NCBI RefSeq assembly: GCF_001713375.1
Contig: NZ_CP016449.1
Span: 3,720,001 to 3,784,000 of the forward strand
DNA: 64,000 bases
Source of the DNA: Hydrogenophaga sp. RAC07
GTDB lineage: Bacteria; Pseudomonadota; Gammaproteobacteria; Burkholderiales; Burkholderiaceae_C
Direction of reading: 5' to 3'
Positions within the stretch are counted from its first letter, which is position 1, and every line of letters begins with the position of its first letter. Below are positions 42,663-53,122 of the stretch, piece by piece. The notes beneath the pieces were generated by a model. The model was not told the origin of the DNA. It saw nothing but the letters and a program-made list of their open reading frames with translations, and searched no databases. A program made the translations under genes and the position numbers.

Positions 42663-43955
42663 TCAGCGCCCCATGGCGTTGGTCAGCGCGGCCCCGGCGT
42701 CGGGTGCGTTCGCACCGGGCCCCATCGGCTGACCCGGCTGCCAGGGCACCTGGCGCACACGCACGCGGCTGCCGGCCTGCGGCGTGCCGCCGATCAGCAC
42801 CACATCCCCCTCGGCCAGACCCTCGATCACCTCGGCGGCATCGAGCGTGCGCAGGCCAAGCGTCACCGCGCGGCTGCGCGCCACGCCCGCGTCGCTCACC
42901 ATCACGGCGGCCGATCCGTCGGGCAGCGCGGTGCGCAGGGCGGCCAGCGGCAGCACCAGCGCCCGCTCGCGTCGGGCGGTTTCCACCTCGACCGACACCG
43001 TCATGTCTTCGCGCAGAAAAGCCGGTGCGGGTGCGTCCAGCGTGAGCTGGACTTCGATGGCACCGCGCTGCGCATCCACGGACGGGGCGATCGACAGCAC
43101 GCGCGCGGCCAGCGGCTGCCCGGCAAACGCGTCGGCCACCACGCGGGCGACCTGGCCGGTCTGCAGCTGGTCGAGGAAACGCTCGTCGACCGGCGCCACG
43201 ATCTGCGTGGGGCCGGCCAGCGCCAGGCCCAGCAAGGCTTTGCCGGGCTGCACGATCTGGCCGGGCTCGACCTCGCGCAGCAAGACCTGCGCATCGGCCG
43301 GTGCCACCAGCGTGGTCTGGGCCAGCCGGGCGCGCGCCGCCTCGGTGGTGGCCTGCGCCACTGCCAGCTGGGCCTTCGCCTGCACCAGGTCGGAGCCGGT
43401 TTCTTCGTTGGCCCGCGTCTGCGCGCGCGCACTGGCCTGCTGGGCCTGGGCCACCTCCAGCGCGCGCCGGACCTCGTCCAGGCGCGAGGCGCTCACAAAG
43501 CCCTGCGCCACCAGTTGTTCGGTGCGTGTGAGTTCGGCCCGGGCGGCGCGCACGGTGGCTTCGGCCTGGGCCAGCGCGGCCTGGGCGGCGCTGCGCCCGG
43601 TGCTGCGCAAGCCCGCCAGCCGGGCCGCGGCCTGGCGCTCGGCCGCCTCCGCCTGCGTGAGTGCGGCGGCGAGTTCGTCGGATTCGAGGCGCAGCAGCAC
43701 GTCGCCCCGGCGAACCTGCGCGCCTTCGGCGACCAGCACGGCCTGCACCCGCCCGGTGATGGTGCTGCCGATCTCCACCCGCGACAGCGTGGCCACGCGG
43801 GCCGAGAACTGCAGGCTGCGCACCAGCGGTGCCGCTTGCAGCTCGACCGCATCCAACTTGGGGTGGCGCCAGAGCCAGCCGGCCCAGAACGCGAGCACCA
43901 GCAGCACGCCCGCTGCACCCCATCCCCAGCGGCGTTGAGCGGAAGACAGGGTCAT
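42663..43955 (-). CDS. Periplasmic adaptor (membrane fusion protein, HlyD/MacA family)
   Basis: A 430-residue adaptor: an N-terminal TM anchor (WGWGAAGVLLVLAFWAGWLW), a lipoyl-like half (VEIGSTITGRVQAVLVAEGAQVRRGDVLLRLES), a long helical hairpin (about 100-200, rich in Ala/Gln/Glu/Arg), the second lipoyl half (TTLVAPADAQVLLREVEPGQIVQPGKALLGLA), and beta-barrel and membrane-proximal domains to the C-terminus. The ATG at 43955 gives the usual N-terminus. It is first of the adaptor-permease-ATPase set and only 13 bp downstream of ruvB, so it may be partly co-transcribed with ruvAB. No outer-membrane factor is encoded here. Confidence 0.87.
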   Translation of the reverse strand: MTLSSAQRRWGWGAAGVLLVLAFWAGWLWRHPKLDAVELQAAPLVRSLQFSARVATLSRVEIGSTITGRVQAVLVAEGAQVRRGDVLLRLESDELAAALTQAEAAERQAAARLAGLRSTGRSAAQAALAQAEATVRAARAELTRTEQLVAQGFVSASRLDEVRRALEVAQAQQASARAQTRANEETGSDLVQAKAQLAVAQATTEAARARLAQTTLVAPADAQVLLREVEPGQIVQPGKALLGLALAGPTQIVAPVDERFLDQLQTGQVARVVADAFAGQPLAARVLSIAPSVDAQRGAIEVQLTLDAPAPAFLREDMTVSVEVETARRERALVLPLAALRTALPDGSAAVMVSDAGVARSRAVTLGLRTLDAAEVIEGLAEGDVVLIGGTPQAGSRVRVRQVPWQPGQPMGPGANAPDAGAALTNAMGR

Positions 43956-43968
43956 GGGTGGGAGGACG

Positions 43969-45027
<1,059 letters not shown>

Positions 45028-45035
45028 TTATGTCT

Positions 45036-45614
45036 TCATTTCGCCAGTGCCTTCAACGCGAGCTTGATGCCCTCGCTGACACCCACATCGGCAGGCAAGG
45101 GTTTCAGCGCGGCGGCGGCGTCCTTGTCGCTGTAGCCCAGCGCCATCAGGGCCTGCTGGATGTCGCTCTGCACGTCGCTCTGGGCAGGACCACCACCCGT
45201 GAGGTTGAGGTCGGCGCCGAGCTTGCCCTTGAGTTCGAGCAGCAGCCGTTCGGCGGTCTTCTTGCCGATACCGGGCACCTTGATGATGCGGCCGCTGTCC
45301 TGTGTGCTGATGGCCTGGGCCAGGTCGCCCACGCTCATGCCCGAGAGCACCGAGAGCGCGGTGCGGGGCCCGACGCCACTGATCTTGATGAGCTGGCGAA
45401 AGGCCTCACGCTCGGGTGCCGTGGCGAAGCCGTAGAGAATCTGGGCGTCCTCGCGCACCACAAAGTGGGTGAGCAGGGCCACTTTTTCGCCGGTGCCGGG
45501 CAGGTTGTAGAACGTGCTCATGGGCACATCGACTTCATAACCGACGCCGTGGCAGTCCAGCAGGATCTGGGGTGGGTTTTTCTCCAGCAGCGTACCGGTC
45601 AACTTGCCTATCAT
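45036..45614 (-). CDS. ruvA: Holliday junction helicase subunit RuvA
   Basis: A 192-residue tetrameric junction-binding protein. The N-terminal OB domain ([36 protein letters not shown]) is followed by helix-hairpin-helix motifs ([18 protein letters not shown] and [23 protein letters not shown]) and the C-terminal RuvB-binding domain ([19 protein letters not shown]). Length and motifs are typical. It is divergent from phoH, with a dispersed repeat in the gap. Confidence 0.97.
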   Translation of the reverse strand: MIGKLTGTLLEKNPPQILLDCHGVGYEVDVPMSTFYNLPGTGEKVALLTHFVVREDAQILYGFATAPEREAFRQLIKISGVGPRTALSVLSGMSVGDLAQAISTQDSGRIIKVPGIGKKTAERLLLELKGKLGADLNLTGGGPAQSDVQSDIQQALMALGYSDKDAAAALKPLPADVGVSEGIKLALKALAK

Positions 45615-45633
45615 CGGAGGATCCTTTGTCGTT

Positions 45634-45700
45634 CGCCGGGCCGTCCCAAGAACGACTGCACCCCCTCGGGGGGCCTGGCACAGCCAGGTTTGGGGGCTTC
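45634..45700. repeat. Dispersed GC-rich repeat, copy C
   Basis: This copy sits between ruvA and phoH. It contains CGCCGGGCCG, CCCAAG, CCCCCTCGGGGGGC, a CCTGGCACAGCCAGG hairpin and the end GGGGGCTTC. The same blocks, in order, make up the insert in mpl at 35027-35101. Confidence 0.75.
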
Positions 45701-45720
45701 AATTTCAAGGAATTATCGGC

Positions 45721-46701
45721 TTGATTCTCAGACACACCTTCTCCCCGCCCGACAACGTCCGCATGGGTCACCTCTGCGGCCCCATGGACACCCACATCCG
45801 CAGCATCGAGGCGGCCTTGAACGTGAAGGTGGCGCACCGTTTCGAGCAGTTCCGCATCGAGGGCACAAAGCCCAAGGTCAACCAGGCGCTGGAAACCCTG
45901 CAGGCCATGTACGAAATGGCGAAAAAGCCGATACCGGCCGAGCAGGTGCAACTCATGCTCAGCGGCGACACCGCGCTGCCCGACCCGGGCGACGGCGCCC
46001 TGGCCATGCAGACGCGGCGCGGCGAGGTGCGCGGACGCACGCCCAACCAGGCGCGTTACCTGGAGAACATGGCCACGCACGACATCACCTTCGGCATCGG
46101 CCCGGCCGGCACCGGCAAGACGTATCTGGCTGTGGCCTGCGCGGTGGACGCACTGGAACGCAGCGCGGTGCAGCGCATCGTGCTCACGCGCCCGGCCGTG
46201 GAGGCTGGAGAGAAGCTCGGCTTCCTGCCCGGCGACCTGGGCCAGAAGGTGGACCCCTACCTGCGCCCGCTGTACGACGCGCTCTACGACCTGATGGGGG
46301 CCGAGAAGGTGCAGAAAGCCTTCGAGCGCCAGCAGATCGAGATCGCGCCGCTGGCCTTCATGCGCGGGCGCACGCTCAACCACGCCTTCGTGATCCTGGA
46401 CGAGGCGCAGAACACCACCGTGGAGCAGATGAAGATGTTCCTCACCCGCATCGGCTTCGGCGCCAAGGCGGTGATCACCGGCGACGTGAGCCAGATCGAC
46501 CTGCCGCGCACGGAGCTCAGCGGCCTGATCGACGCCGAGCGCGTGCTCAAGCGCGTGCAGGGCATCGCGATCACGCGCCTCTCCAGTGCCGACGTGGTGC
46601 GCCACCCGTTGGTGGCCCGCATCGTGGACGCCTACGACGCGCGCACGCCGCACGTGGAAGACGCCGCGCCGGCCAAACGCACACGCCGCAAGGCAGCCTG
46701 A
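45721..46701 (+). CDS. ybeZ: PhoH-like ATPase (YbeZ)
   Basis: A 326-residue PhoH-family P-loop protein, linked to RNA metabolism and ribosome maturation together with YbeY. It has Walker A GIGPAGTGKTYLAV, Walker B HAFVILDEAQNTTVEQMKMFLTRIG, and KAVITGDVSQIDLP. The start is best placed at TTG 45721 (ILRHTFSPPDN), with an AGGA site 8 bp upstream, because this matches the usual N-terminus. Earlier in-frame codons would translate the dispersed repeat. It is followed by a small MliC-like gene and ybeY. Confidence 0.9.
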   Translation: MILRHTFSPPDNVRMGHLCGPMDTHIRSIEAALNVKVAHRFEQFRIEGTKPKVNQALETLQAMYEMAKKPIPAEQVQLMLSGDTALPDPGDGALAMQTRRGEVRGRTPNQARYLENMATHDITFGIGPAGTGKTYLAVACAVDALERSAVQRIVLTRPAVEAGEKLGFLPGDLGQKVDPYLRPLYDALYDLMGAEKVQKAFERQQIEIAPLAFMRGRTLNHAFVILDEAQNTTVEQMKMFLTRIGFGAKAVITGDVSQIDLPRTELSGLIDAERVLKRVQGIAITRLSSADVVRHPLVARIVDAYDARTPHVEDAAPAKRTRRKAA

Positions 46702-46711
46702 GGTGAAGGCC

Positions 46712-47119
46712 ATGTTGTTGAAATTCATCCCCCGCGCGCTCGGCAGCCTGCTGACCGTGCTGTCGTTCACCGTCGCCGCCCAGGGCATGCCGCCCGCCGC
46801 CGCCCCGGCCACGCCGTCGCTGGTCTTCAGCAGCCAGGCGGTGAACTACCGCTGCGACGGCGGCACAGAAATCGAGCTGGTTTACCTCAACCTGAGCAAC
46901 GGCAACGCCTTTGCCGCCCTGCACTTCAACGGCCGCACCGTGATGCTGCAAGGCCGCCGCGCCACCACCGGCGTGCGCTTCATCGCACTCGACGAACAGA
47001 ACAGCCTGCGCTGGTACACCCAGGGCATGAAGGGCGAACTCCGCTTTCTGGCCGCCGACCACACGGCGCAGGAGCAGACCCTGCTGGCCGACTGCTTCGC
47101 CCAACCGGCCAAACGCTGA
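46712..47119 (+). CDS. Exported MliC-like protein (possible C-type lysozyme inhibitor)
   Basis: A 135-residue exported protein with a signal peptide (cleavage near TVAAQG). The mature part follows the MliC pattern: [66 protein letters not shown], and a distal cysteine (LLADCFAQ) that would pair with the first (YRC). MliC/PliC proteins bind and block c-type lysozyme; whether this one does is inference. It lies inside the usually contiguous phoH-ybeY pair and overlaps ybeY by one base (TGATG). Confidence 0.72.
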   Translation: MLLKFIPRALGSLLTVLSFTVAAQGMPPAAAPATPSLVFSSQAVNYRCDGGTEIELVYLNLSNGNAFAALHFNGRTVMLQGRRATTGVRFIALDEQNSLRWYTQGMKGELRFLAADHTAQEQTLLADCFAQPAKR

Positions 47120-47574
47120 TGGCCTTGCCCCAGCTCACCCTCTCGCTGCAGTTCGGCGACCTGCCCGACGCCGCCGTTCACCGCGCCGCGCTGCCGCGCC
47201 ACCGCGTGGTGCGCTGCATCCGCCACGCACTCGATGCCGACGCCGAAATCACCGTGCGCATCGTCGACGCGGAAGAAGGCCAGGCGCTCAACCGCGACTA
47301 CCGCCAGCGCGACTACGCCACCAACGTGCTCACCTTCGACTACGCCACGGAGCCGATGGTGATGGCCGATCTGGTGCTGTGCGCGCCGGTGGTGGCGCGC
47401 GAGGCGGCCGAGCTGAACAAGCCGCTGGCCGAGCACTACGCCCACCTGCTGGTGCACGGCACCCTGCACGCGCAAGGCTGGGACCACGAGACCAGCGAGG
47501 CAGATGCCGACGAGATGGAAGCGCGCGAGACCGAGATCCTGGCCGGCCTGGGCCAACCCAATCCTTACGCTTGA
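47119..47574 (+). CDS. ybeY: Endoribonuclease/rRNA maturation factor YbeY
   Basis: A 151-residue metal-dependent RNase needed for 16S rRNA 3'-end processing and ribosome quality control. The three-histidine zinc motif is intact ([15 protein letters not shown]), and the core fold segments [29 protein letters not shown] are typical. The ATG at 47119 shares a base with the upstream stop. The 3' end overlaps the convergent dtd gene by 10 bp. Confidence 0.95.
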   Translation: MALPQLTLSLQFGDLPDAAVHRAALPRHRVVRCIRHALDADAEITVRIVDAEEGQALNRDYRQRDYATNVLTFDYATEPMVMADLVLCAPVVAREAAELNKPLAEHYAHLLVHGTLHAQGWDHETSEADADEMEARETEILAGLGQPNPYA

Positions 47575-48014
47575 ATCTTGATCTGCAAGGGGATGGTCAC
47601 CGGCCCGTCGTTGACCAGGTGCACTTTCATGTCGGCGCCGAAACAGCCGGTCTGCACCACCGGGTGCGAAGCGCGTGCGGATTTCACAAACGCGTCGTAA
47701 AGCGCCTCGCCCAGCGCTGGCGGCGCTGCTGCGGTGAAGCCGGGCCGGTTGCCGCTCTTGGTGTCGGCAGCCAGGGTGAACTGGCTCACCACCAGCAACC
47801 CGCCCGCCATGTCCTGCACGCTGAGGTTCATCTTGCCGGCGGCATCACCAAAGATGCGCAGCTTCAGGATCTTGGCCAGCATCTTCTCGCCCACGGCCTC
47901 GGTGTCGTCGGGCTCGGCGCACAGCAGAACCAGCAGGCCTGGTCCGATCTGTCCCACCACCTCACCGGCAATCTCCACGCGGGCTTCGCTCACGCGCTGC
48001 AGTACGGAAATCAA
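47565..48014 (-). CDS. dtd: D-aminoacyl-tRNA deacylase
   Basis: A 149-residue dimeric enzyme that removes D-amino acids mischarged on tRNA. The proofreading motifs [17 protein letters not shown] and [15 protein letters not shown] (the NxGPVT motif) are present, as is the [24 protein letters not shown] start. Its start overlaps the end of the upstream CDF transporter gene by 4 bp, which suggests coupling. It converges with ybeY. Confidence 0.95.
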   Translation of the reverse strand: MISVLQRVSEARVEIAGEVVGQIGPGLLVLLCAEPDDTEAVGEKMLAKILKLRIFGDAAGKMNLSVQDMAGGLLVVSQFTLAADTKSGNRPGFTAAAPPALGEALYDAFVKSARASHPVVQTGCFGADMKVHLVNDGPVTIPLQIKIQA

Positions 48015-48970
48015 ATCAGATCCCTCTCATCGTCAAAGTGCGCTTCCACATCGCTGGGCAGCAGCTGGATGGTGGCCCGCAGCCCCGGCACCGCGCTCAT
48101 CAGCGCCTGCTCCACGCTCGCGCGCACGGCGGCCGCGCGGCCCAGCGACCAGCTCGCCGGCATGTGCATGTGCAGGTCCACAAAGCGCCGTTGCCCCGCC
48201 TTGCGTGTGCTCACGTGGTCGAACCGGATGATGCTGGCCTCCCCTTCAACGGAGGCAAAACCGTCCAGCGTTTCCTGGATGGTGGCCATCACCTCGGGCT
48301 CCAGCGCTTCGTCCATCAGGCCCTGCGACGAGCGCCACATGAGGTGAAAACCCTCTTTCAGGATGTTGGCCGCCACGCCCATGGCCACCAGCGGGTCGAG
48401 CCAGAGCCAGCCGGTGAAGCTCACCAGCGCAATGCCGACCACCACGCCGACCGAGGTCCACACGTCGGTCACGAGGTGCTTGGCATCGGCCTCCAGCGCG
48501 ATGGACCGGTGTTCCTTCGCGGCGCGAAACATGACCCAGGCCAGCAGGCCGTTGAGCGCGGAACTCACCACCGAGAGCGCCAGGCCCCAGCCCACCTGCT
48601 CGATCGGCTGCGGGTCAAAGAAACGGTGCCCGGCGACCCAGATGATGCCGAGCGCGGCGGCGATGATCAGGATGCCTTCGAAGCCCGACGAGAAATACTC
48701 GGCCTTGTGGTGGCCATAGGGGTGGTCCTCGTCGGCCGGGCGCGCTGCGATCGTCACCATCACCAGGCCGAAGACCGCGCTGGCCAGGTTCACCAGCGAC
48801 TCCATCGCGTCCGACAGCAGACCCACCGAGTCGGTGATGAGCCAGGCGCCGGTCTTCAAGGCGATCGTCATCAGGGCCACCGCCACCGAGGCCATGAGCA
48901 GTCGTCGGGGCGTGAGCAGTCGGGCGTGGGCAGGGGTCATGACCTGATTGTCAGGCACCTGCCTTGTCAT
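48011..48970 (-). CDS. Cation diffusion facilitator (FieF/CzcD-type metal efflux)
   Basis: A 319-residue CDF transporter that exports divalent metals (Zn, Fe, Co or Mn) in exchange for protons. Six TM segments contain the metal-site residues in [13 protein letters not shown] and [18 protein letters not shown], and a loop motif [16 protein letters not shown]. The C-terminal cytoplasmic domain includes [25 protein letters not shown]. Start ATG 48970, with ATG 48940 (MTPAHARLL) possible. Only about 42 bp separate it from the divergent glgB. Metal specificity cannot be read with confidence. Confidence 0.9.
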   Translation of the reverse strand: MTRQVPDNQVMTPAHARLLTPRRLLMASVAVALMTIALKTGAWLITDSVGLLSDAMESLVNLASAVFGLVMVTIAARPADEDHPYGHHKAEYFSSGFEGILIIAAALGIIWVAGHRFFDPQPIEQVGWGLALSVVSSALNGLLAWVMFRAAKEHRSIALEADAKHLVTDVWTSVGVVVGIALVSFTGWLWLDPLVAMGVAANILKEGFHLMWRSSQGLMDEALEPEVMATIQETLDGFASVEGEASIIRFDHVSTRKAGQRRFVDLHMHMPASWSLGRAAAVRASVEQALMSAVPGLRATIQLLPSDVEAHFDDERDLI

Positions 48971-49012
48971 CCCTCAAGGACAAAGCACGTCCCGGTTGCC
49001 AGCGGTGCCAGA

Positions 49013-50959
49013 ATGAACCGACACGACGCGCCCATGACCACCACAACCACATCCAACCCAGCCCCCACCACGGCCCCCTCCTCCCCCGGTTTCTGGCTCG
49101 GCGAGACCGATGTCTGGTTGCTGGCCGAAGGCAAGCACCTGCGTCCCTGGCAGAAGCTCGGGGCCCACGCCACCACGCTGGACGGACAGGCCGGCACCGC
49201 GTTCGCCGTCTGGGCGCCGCACGCCCGCCTCGTGGCGCTGGTGGGCGATTTCAACCAGTGGCGCGCACAGCCCATGCGCCTGCGCCCCGAGTGCGGCGTG
49301 TGGGAACTCTTCGTGCCCGGCGCGGCGGTGGGCGACTGGTACAAATTTGAAGTGCAGGGCAGCGACGGCCGCCACGTCTTCAAGACCGACCCCTACGCCC
49401 GAGAGACCGAGCTGCCGCCGGGCAACGCGGCCCGGGTGTGCGAGCCCCTGCGCGCACCGGCCGACCGGGGTGGCGCGGCACACGAACGCCCCGACCTGCC
49501 CATGGCCATCTACGAGGTGCATGCAGGCTCGTGGCGCCGGCCCGACGGGCCGCACACCGTGCCGACCTGGGACGACCTCACCACCCACCTCGTGCCCTAC
49601 GCGGTGGACATGGGCTTCACCCATATCGAGCTGATGCCGGTGAGCGAGCACCCGTTCTACGCTTCGTGGGGCTACCAGCCCACCGGCCTGTACGCACCCA
49701 CCGCGCGCCACGGTTCGCCCGAATCGTTCCGCCGATTCGTGCAGACCGCGCACGCCGCCGGGCTCAAGGTCATCCTGGACTGGGTACCCGCCCACTTCCC
49801 CACCGACGAACACGCGCTGGCCCGGTTCGACGGTACGGCGCTGTATGAGCATGCCGACCCGCGCGAAGGTTTCCACCGCGACTGGAACACGCTGATCTAC
49901 AACTTCGGCCGCTTCGAGGTGCGCAACTTCCTCGTGGGCAACGCGCTGTTCTGGGTCGAGCAGTACGGCATCGACGGACTGCGCGTGGACGCGGTGGCCT
50001 CCATGCTGTACCGCGACTACAGCCGCCCGGCCGGCGAATGGGTGCCCAACGAGCACGGCGGGCGCGAGAACCTGGAAGCCATTGCCTTCCTGCGCGAGGT
50101 GCACGAGGTGCTGCACCAGGAGGCCCCACGCGCCACCACCATGGCCGAAGAATCCACCGCTTTCCCGCGTGTGACCGGCCTGGTGTCCGAGGGCGGCCTG
50201 GGCTTCGACCACAAATGGAACATGGGCTGGATGCACGACACCCTGTCGTACTTCGCACTCGACCCGATCCACCGGCGCTGGCACCACCACAAGATGACCT
50301 TCGCGATGATGTACGCGCACACCGAAGACTTTGTGCTGCCGCTCTCGCACGACGAGGTGGTCCACGGCAAGGGTTCGCTGCTGAACAAGATGGCCGGCGA
50401 CCGCTGGCAACAGCTGGCCAACCTGCGTGCGCTGTACGCCTGGATGTACGCCCACCCGGGCAAGAAGCTGCTCTTCATGGGCGCCGAACTTGCCCAGCCC
50501 ACCGAGTGGGACCACGACGCCGAGCTGCCCTGGCAGCTGCTGCAAGACCCGGCGCACGCCGGCGTGCAGCACCTCGTGCGCGACCTCAACCACGTCTACC
50601 GCAGCGCGCCGGCCCTCTTCGCGCGCGACACCGACCCCTACAGCTTCCAGTGGCTGGTGGTGGACGACGCCGACCACTCGGTGCTGGCCTTCGCCCGCTA
50701 CGGCCACGCACTCGAAGACACGGTGGTGGTGATCGCCAACCTCACGCCCATGGTGCGCCATGGCTACCGCGTGGGCCTGCCGCACGGCGGGCACTGGCAG
50801 GAACGGCTCAACACCGACTCCAGCCACTACGGCGGCAGCAACGTGGGCAACCACGGCCGCGTGCTGGCCGACGATCTGGCGCAGCACGGCCAGCGCTGGT
50901 CGGCGGCCCTGACGCTGCCTCCGTTGGCCGTGCTGTGGCTTCAACCCGAGGTGGACTGA
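49013..50959 (+). CDS. glgB: 1,4-alpha-glucan branching enzyme GlgB
   Basis: A 648-residue GH13 enzyme that makes alpha-1,6 branches in glycogen. It has an N-terminal CBM48-like domain (FAVWAPHARLVALVGDFNQW), then the (beta/alpha)8 barrel with Asp326 (GLRVDAVASMLYRDYSR), Glu379 (TTMAEESTAFP) and Asp447 (PLSHDEVVHGKGS) as catalytic residues. It is shorter than E. coli GlgB (728) because the extra N1 domain is missing. ATG 49013 or 49034 are both possible. The long in-frame extension upstream is antisense to the CDF gene and is rejected. First gene of the glycogen operon; TGATG overlap with glgX. Confidence 0.96.
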   Translation: MNRHDAPMTTTTTSNPAPTTAPSSPGFWLGETDVWLLAEGKHLRPWQKLGAHATTLDGQAGTAFAVWAPHARLVALVGDFNQWRAQPMRLRPECGVWELFVPGAAVGDWYKFEVQGSDGRHVFKTDPYARETELPPGNAARVCEPLRAPADRGGAAHERPDLPMAIYEVHAGSWRRPDGPHTVPTWDDLTTHLVPYAVDMGFTHIELMPVSEHPFYASWGYQPTGLYAPTARHGSPESFRRFVQTAHAAGLKVILDWVPAHFPTDEHALARFDGTALYEHADPREGFHRDWNTLIYNFGRFEVRNFLVGNALFWVEQYGIDGLRVDAVASMLYRDYSRPAGEWVPNEHGGRENLEAIAFLREVHEVLHQEAPRATTMAEESTAFPRVTGLVSEGGLGFDHKWNMGWMHDTLSYFALDPIHRRWHHHKMTFAMMYAHTEDFVLPLSHDEVVHGKGSLLNKMAGDRWQQLANLRALYAWMYAHPGKKLLFMGAELAQPTEWDHDAELPWQLLQDPAHAGVQHLVRDLNHVYRSAPALFARDTDPYSFQWLVVDDADHSVLAFARYGHALEDTVVVIANLTPMVRHGYRVGLPHGGHWQERLNTDSSHYGGSNVGNHGRVLADDLAQHGQRWSAALTLPPLAVLWLQPEVD

Positions 50960-53115
50960 TGCCCCCTTGCGCTGTTCCCGCGCTGGGCGCGCACCTGCGT
51001 TCACAAGATGGCGTCGACGGCGTGCACTTTTCCGTCTGGGCACCCGACGCCCACGGCGTGAACGTCTGCCTGTTCGAGCCCGGCGCACCCGCTGAACACC
51101 GCCGCGTGGCGCTGCAGCCCGCGGGCGACGGGGTGTGGTCGGCCTTCGCGCCCGGTGTGGGCGCCGGTCAGCTCTATGGCTTGCGCGCGAGCGGCCCATG
51201 GGCACCCGAAGCCGGCCACCGCTTCAACCCCGCGCGCCTGCTGCTCGACCCCTGGGCGCTCGCCCTGCTCGGCGACACCGGGCGCCTCGCCTTGCAGACC
51301 GGCCACACCTGCGCCGACCCGATGCACCCCACACAGGCCTGGAGCGAACACCAGCCCGACCCGGCAGACAACGCCGCCCACATGCCGCGCTGCGTGGTGG
51401 TGGACGCGCAGGCCGAGCTGGCCGCAGGCCTGGCCATCGCACCCGGCCCCGCCATCGCCGCCGACCGCGTGGTGATCTACGAGGCGCATGTGAAGGCCCT
51501 CACCCGCCTGCACCCCGAGCTGCCCGAGCACCAGCGCGGCACCTACGCCGCCCTGGCCCACCCCGCCGTGGTGCAGCACCTGCAAGGCCTGGGCATCACC
51601 ACCGTGTGCCTGCTGCCGGTGCACCAGCACATCAGCGAGCGCCACCTGATCGAACGGGACTTGAGCAACCACTGGGGCTACAACACGCTCAACGCGTTCG
51701 CGCCCGAGCCGGCCTACGCCGCGGCCGGCGCCGACGACACCGCCGCCGTGCGCGCCGAGTTCCGCCACATGGTCGACACCCTGCACCGCGCGGGCATCGA
51801 GGTGGTGCTGGACGTGGTGTTCAACCACACGGCCGAGAGCGATCTTGACGGCCCCACGCTGAGCTGGCGCGGGCTGGGCCAGAACCGCTGGTACGCCATG
51901 GACAAGCACGGCGTGCCGCACAACTTCAGCGGTACCGGCAACAGCCTGGCGTTCAGCGAACCGCGCGTGCAGCAGTGGGTGCTGGACAGCCTGCGCTGGT
52001 GGGTGCAGGCCTTCGGCGTGGACGGGTTCCGTTTTGACCTCGCCGTGTCGCTGGGCCGCGACGCAGCGCTGGGCCATGCGTTCAACCCGCGCAGCGCGCT
52101 GCTCAGCGCCATGGCGCACGACCCGGTGCTGCGCAGCGTGCGCCTCATCGCCGAACCCTGGGACGTGGGGCCGAACGGTTACCACCTGGGCGGTTTCGAG
52201 GCCGGCTGGATGGAATGGAACGACCGCTTCCGCGACGGCGTGCGCGCCTTCTGGCTCGGCCACCACGGCACGCGAGGAGAACTCGCCACCCGGGTGTGTG
52301 CCAGCGGCGATGTGTTCCACCAGCGCGGCCGGCTGCCCGCCGCGAGCGTGAACATGGTGACCGCGCACGACGGCTTCAACCTCGCCGACCTCACGGCCCA
52401 CCAGCACAAGCACAACGCCGCCAACGGCGAAGACAACCGCGACGGCCACGGCCACAACCTGAGCGCCAACGGCGGTGTGGAGGGCGCGACCGACGACCCG
52501 GAGGTGCTGCACCGCCGCGGCCTGTGGCGCCGCGCCCTGCTGGCCACGCTGTTTTGCGCGCAGGGCACGCCGCAGCTGCTGGCCGGTGACGAGCTGGGCC
52601 ACAGCCAGCACGGCAACAACAACAGCTACTGCCAGGACAACACGACCACCTGGCTGGACTGGACGGGCGCCGACACCGAGCTCGCCGCCTTCGTGGCCCG
52701 TCTTGCGGCCTTGAGAAGGCAGCACCCCGGTCTGCGCCACGCGCGCTGGTTCGACGGCGCTGGCAACACCGATCACACAGCCCTGCCCGACATCGCCTGG
52801 CTCGACACCGACGGCCAGCCCCTGCGGGCCGACGCCTGGCAGGCCCGCGACCGCCACACACTCACCGCCCTGGTCACCGTGGGGGAAGGCAACGCGCCGC
52901 CGCACGAGCGCCTGCTGATCGTCTGGCACGCCGACCACGGCCGCTGCCAGCTCCCCTTGCCGCCCGGCGACTGGGTCTTGCTGCTGAACAGCGCTCGCGC
53001 GCAGGTGCTGCTGCCGGGCGAAGCCGCCGACACGGTCAACGGCCCACTGGCGCTGCACGAAGCCAGTGTGTGGGTGCTGGTCCAGGGCTTGCGTGTATCC
53101 GACGCCACCCAGTAG
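50959..53115 (+). CDS. glgX: Glycogen debranching enzyme GlgX
   Basis: A 718-residue GH13 isoamylase-type enzyme that removes alpha-1,6 side chains left by phosphorylase. CBM48 at the start (VHFSVWAPDAHGVNVCLFEPG), then catalytic Asp360 (VDGFRFDLA), Glu399 (LIAEPWDVG) and Asp471 (TAHDGFNLADL), with DVVFNHTAE and GDELGHSQHGNNNSYCQDN typical of GlgX. The start ATG 50959 overlaps the glgB stop by one base. Its products feed malQ and glgP in the same operon. Confidence 0.96.
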   Translation: MPPCAVPALGAHLRSQDGVDGVHFSVWAPDAHGVNVCLFEPGAPAEHRRVALQPAGDGVWSAFAPGVGAGQLYGLRASGPWAPEAGHRFNPARLLLDPWALALLGDTGRLALQTGHTCADPMHPTQAWSEHQPDPADNAAHMPRCVVVDAQAELAAGLAIAPGPAIAADRVVIYEAHVKALTRLHPELPEHQRGTYAALAHPAVVQHLQGLGITTVCLLPVHQHISERHLIERDLSNHWGYNTLNAFAPEPAYAAAGADDTAAVRAEFRHMVDTLHRAGIEVVLDVVFNHTAESDLDGPTLSWRGLGQNRWYAMDKHGVPHNFSGTGNSLAFSEPRVQQWVLDSLRWWVQAFGVDGFRFDLAVSLGRDAALGHAFNPRSALLSAMAHDPVLRSVRLIAEPWDVGPNGYHLGGFEAGWMEWNDRFRDGVRAFWLGHHGTRGELATRVCASGDVFHQRGRLPAASVNMVTAHDGFNLADLTAHQHKHNAANGEDNRDGHGHNLSANGGVEGATDDPEVLHRRGLWRRALLATLFCAQGTPQLLAGDELGHSQHGNNNSYCQDNTTTWLDWTGADTELAAFVARLAALRRQHPGLRHARWFDGAGNTDHTALPDIAWLDTDGQPLRADAWQARDRHTLTALVTVGEGNAPPHERLLIVWHADHGRCQLPLPPGDWVLLLNSARAQVLLPGEAADTVNGPLALHEASVWVLVQGLRVSDATQ

Positions 53116-53122
53116 ACAAGCC

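Noticed and set aside
48038..49012. In-frame upstream extension of glgB (about 325 codons)
   Set aside because: It is antisense to the CDF transporter gene. The conserved GlgB sequence begins only after 49013.
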